DNA from: Roseiarcus sp035308145
GTDB taxonomy: Bacteria; Pseudomonadota; Alphaproteobacteria; Rhizobiales; Beijerinckiaceae
DNA: 8,832 nucleotides
Direction of reading: 5' to 3'
Assembly (NCBI GenBank): GCA_035308145.1
Contig: DATGHD010000014.1
Coordinates: forward strand, 1 to 8,832
A model generated the notes under the pieces. It did not search any database. It saw only the letters and a program-made list of their open reading frames with translations, and was not told the origin of the DNA. Below, piece by piece: positions 6,957 to 8,832 of the stretch; the first letter of the stretch is position 1, and each line of letters opens with the position of its first letter. The position numbers were made by a program, and so were the translations under genes.

Positions 6957-8832
6957 GCCGGCTCCGTCGCCGGTCCCGGCGCCGATGAGGCGCCGAAGCG
7001 CGCGCCGATCCGCTCGAACATCAGATAGATGACCGGCGTCGTGAACAGGGTCAGGATTTGGCTGACCGCCAGGCCGCCGACGATGGCGAGACCCAACGGG
7101 TGACGAAGCTCGGAGCCGACGCCCGTCCCAAGCATCAAGGGCAGGCCGCCGAACATCGCCGCCATCGTGGTCATCAGGATCGGGCGCAGACGCAGGAGGC
7201 AGGCCTGATAGATCGCCTCGCGCGGGCTTTTGCCTTCGTCGCGCTGCGCGTCGAGCGCAAAGTCGATCATCATGATCGCGTTCTTCTTGACGATGCCGAT
7301 CAACAGCACGATGCCGATGATGCCGATCACGTCGAGCCCGGCGCCCGCGCCCATCAAAGCGAGCAGCGCGCCGATGCCGGCTGAAGGCAGCGTCGAGAGG
7401 ATCGTGACCGGATGGATGAAGCTCTCATAGAGGACGCCGAGCACGATATACATCGTCGCAATCGCCGCGAGCAGCAGGTACAATTCGTTCGACAGCGAGG
7501 CTTGAAAGGCCTGCGCCGCGCCCTGGAAGCTGGTCAAGAAGCTCGCCGGCAATTTGATGTCTTGCTCGGCCGCGCGGATCGCATCGACGGCCGCGCCGAG
7601 CGAAGCGCCCGGCGCGAGATTGAAAGAGATCGTCGTCGCCGGAAATTGCCCGATGTGAGAGATTTGCAACGGCGACTTCTGGACCGTCGTCGAAGTGATG
7701 CCGCTGAGCGGCACCTGACCGGAGGTCGAGGCCGACGACGGCAGATAGATGTCGCCGAGCGACGAGACGGCGCGCTTCAGCGCCGGCGTCGCGTCGAGAA
7801 TCACCCGATATTGGTTCGCCTGCGTAAAAATGGTAGAGATAATGCGCAGACCATAGGCGTCGTAAAGCGCGCTATCGACGGTCGCCGGCGTGATACCGAA
7901 GCGCGCCGCCGTCGACCGGTCGATTGTCATGTAGGCGGAAAGGCCGCTCTGCTGGAGATCGCTGGCGACGTCGACGATCTCGGGTATTTGTCGCAAGCGT
8001 GAAAGAAGCGTCGGAATCCAGGTCTGCAGATCGGTCAGATTGGCGCTTTCGAGCGTGAACTGGTATTGCGTCGCGCTGACCGCGGTGTCGATCGAAAGAT
8101 CCTGGACTGGCTGCATATAGAGCGTGACGCCGGGGACTTTGTCGGTCTCTTCCTGCAGCCGCCGAATGATTTGGCTGGCGGTCTGCGTGCGCTCCTCGTG
8201 CGGCTTCAGATTGATCAGAAAGCGCCCGGTGTTCAGCGTCACATTGGACCCGTCGACGCCGATGAAGGACGAGAGGCTGACGACGTCGGGATCGCTGAGG
8301 ATGGCGTCGCCAAGCGCCTGCTGCCGCTCGGTCATCGCCTCAAAGGAAACGGTCTGCGCCGCCTGGCTGATCCCTTGAATGATGCCGGTGTCCTGCACCG
8401 GAAAGAACCCCTGGGGGATCGCCACATAGAGATAGCCGGTGATGACGAACGTCGCCAAGGCGACCACAAGCGTGACAGCCTGGTGGTCAAGCACGACGTT
8501 CAGCGTTCGTCCGTAGAGGCGTTGCAGGGCGCGAAAGAAGCGTCCGCCCGTCGCGTGCTCATGGACGCCTGGAATTTCGTCGTGCGTGCGCTCATCCGAC
8601 GGTCGTAGAATTTTTGCGCACATCATCGGCACGAGCGTCAGCGACACGACCGCCGAAATGACGATCGTCACCGCCAGGGTGATCGCGAATTCGTGAAACA
8701 GGCGGCCGACGACGTCGCCCATGAAGAGCAGCGGTATCAAAACGGCGATGAGCGAAACGGTCAGGGAGATGATGGTGAAGCCGATTTGCTCCGAGCCCTT
8801 CAGCGCCGCCTGGAAGGGAGAATCGCCAATCT
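6953..8832 (-). CDS. mdtB: RND multidrug efflux permease, MdtB/MuxB-like (5' end beyond the window)
   Basis: The visible 625 residues are the C-terminal part of an HAE1 RND permease of about 1040 residues; about 420 N-terminal residues lie beyond the right edge. The frame stays open past 8740 to the edge, reading SPFQAALKGSEQIGFTIISL and on into SLTVSLIAVLIPLLFMGD, so 8740 is not the start. Matches to E. coli MdtB include LIPLLFMGDVVGRLFHEFAI, IPQGFFPVQDTGIIQG, SSFIGVDGSN, LSIDTAVSATQYQFTL and STIFTQANQYRV. The proton-relay lysine in GIVKKNAIMMIDFA is present (codons at 7288-7283). The TM4 Asp pair should lie roughly 20 residues outside the window and cannot be checked. The stop overlaps the MdtC-like start by 4 bases. 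Unlike that neighbour it has no docking-domain insertion. Two different RND genes in tandem imply a heterotrimeric MdtBC/MuxBC pump; the adaptor gene is expected further upstream, outside the window. Confidence 0.92.
   Translation of the reverse strand, partial: IGDSPFQAALKGSEQIGFTIISLTVSLIAVLIPLLFMGDVVGRLFHEFAITLAVTIVISAVVSLTLVPMMCAKILRPSDERTHDEIPGVHEHATGGRFFRALQRLYGRTLNVVLDHQAVTLVVALATFVITGYLYVAIPQGFFPVQDTGIIQGISQAAQTVSFEAMTERQQALGDAILSDPDVVSLSSFIGVDGSNVTLNTGRFLINLKPHEERTQTASQIIRRLQEETDKVPGVTLYMQPVQDLSIDTAVSATQYQFTLESANLTDLQTWIPTLLSRLRQIPEIVDVASDLQQSGLSAYMTIDRSTAARFGITPATVDSALYDAYGLRIISTIFTQANQYRVILDATPALKRAVSSLGDIYLPSSASTSGQVPLSGITSTTVQKSPLQISHIGQFPATTISFNLAPGASLGAAVDAIRAAEQDIKLPASFLTSFQGAAQAFQASLSNELYLLLAAIATMYIVLGVLYESFIHPVTILSTLPSAGIGALLALMGAGAGLDVIGIIGIVLLIGIVKKNAIMMIDFALDAQRDEGKSPREAIYQACLLRLRPILMTTMAAMFGGLPLMLGTGVGSELRHPLGLAIVGGLAVSQILTLFTTPVIYLMFERIGARFGASSAPGPATEPA

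Noticed and set aside
8738..8740. TTG at 8740 as start of the MdtB-like gene
   Set aside because: The frame stays open to the window edge with conserved RND residues (GFTIISL, SLIAV), so this TTG is an internal Leu codon.
226..8832. A functional defence or efflux link between the KAP NTPase and the RND operon
   Set aside because: The genes are convergent, so not co-transcribed, and no shared motif or regulatory site was seen. Adjacency alone does not support a joint system.

Overview
The window looks like chromosomal DNA of a high-GC Gram-negative bacterium, most likely an alphaproteobacterium. This rests on strong G/C bias at third codon positions, a NodT-type outer-membrane lipoprotein, and an RND cluster ordered as in proteobacterial MdtABC/MuxABC-OpmB systems. 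The genus cannot be read from the sequence. No tRNA, rRNA, CRISPR array, insertion sequence, attachment site or other sign of a mobile element was seen.

Left edge (1-225): a possible divergent gene start on the minus strand (63 to 1, cut by the window edge), then a short intergenic stretch with a plausible sigma-70-like promoter and a clear GGAGGA ribosome binding site. These lead into a plus-strand gene (226-2223) for a membrane-anchored KAP-family P-loop NTPase. It has Walker A near the N terminus, two transmembrane helices inserted between Walker A and Walker B, and an atypical Walker B (DNLDA instead of the usual DDLDR).

Right three quarters (2239-8832, all minus strand): a tightly packed tripartite multidrug efflux operon, read from right to left. 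It holds an MdtB/MuxB-like RND permease (5' end beyond the window), an MdtC/MuxC-like RND permease carrying an extra Ser/Thr/Ala-rich segment of about 66 residues in its docking region, and an OprM/NodT-type outer-membrane lipoprotein channel. Stop and start codons overlap at both junctions (ATGA, then TGATG), so translation is probably coupled and subunit ratios held together. The periplasmic adaptor (MdtA/MuxA) is expected just beyond the right edge. In characterised relatives two different RND subunits assemble into one heterotrimeric, proton-driven pump, which the adaptor links to the outer-membrane channel.

The NTPase gene and the efflux operon converge, with only 15 bp between their stop codons and no visible terminator. 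No sequence evidence links their functions. I do not see a clearly undescribed system. The points most worth a second look are the altered KAP Walker B and the one-sided insertion in the MdtC-like subunit.
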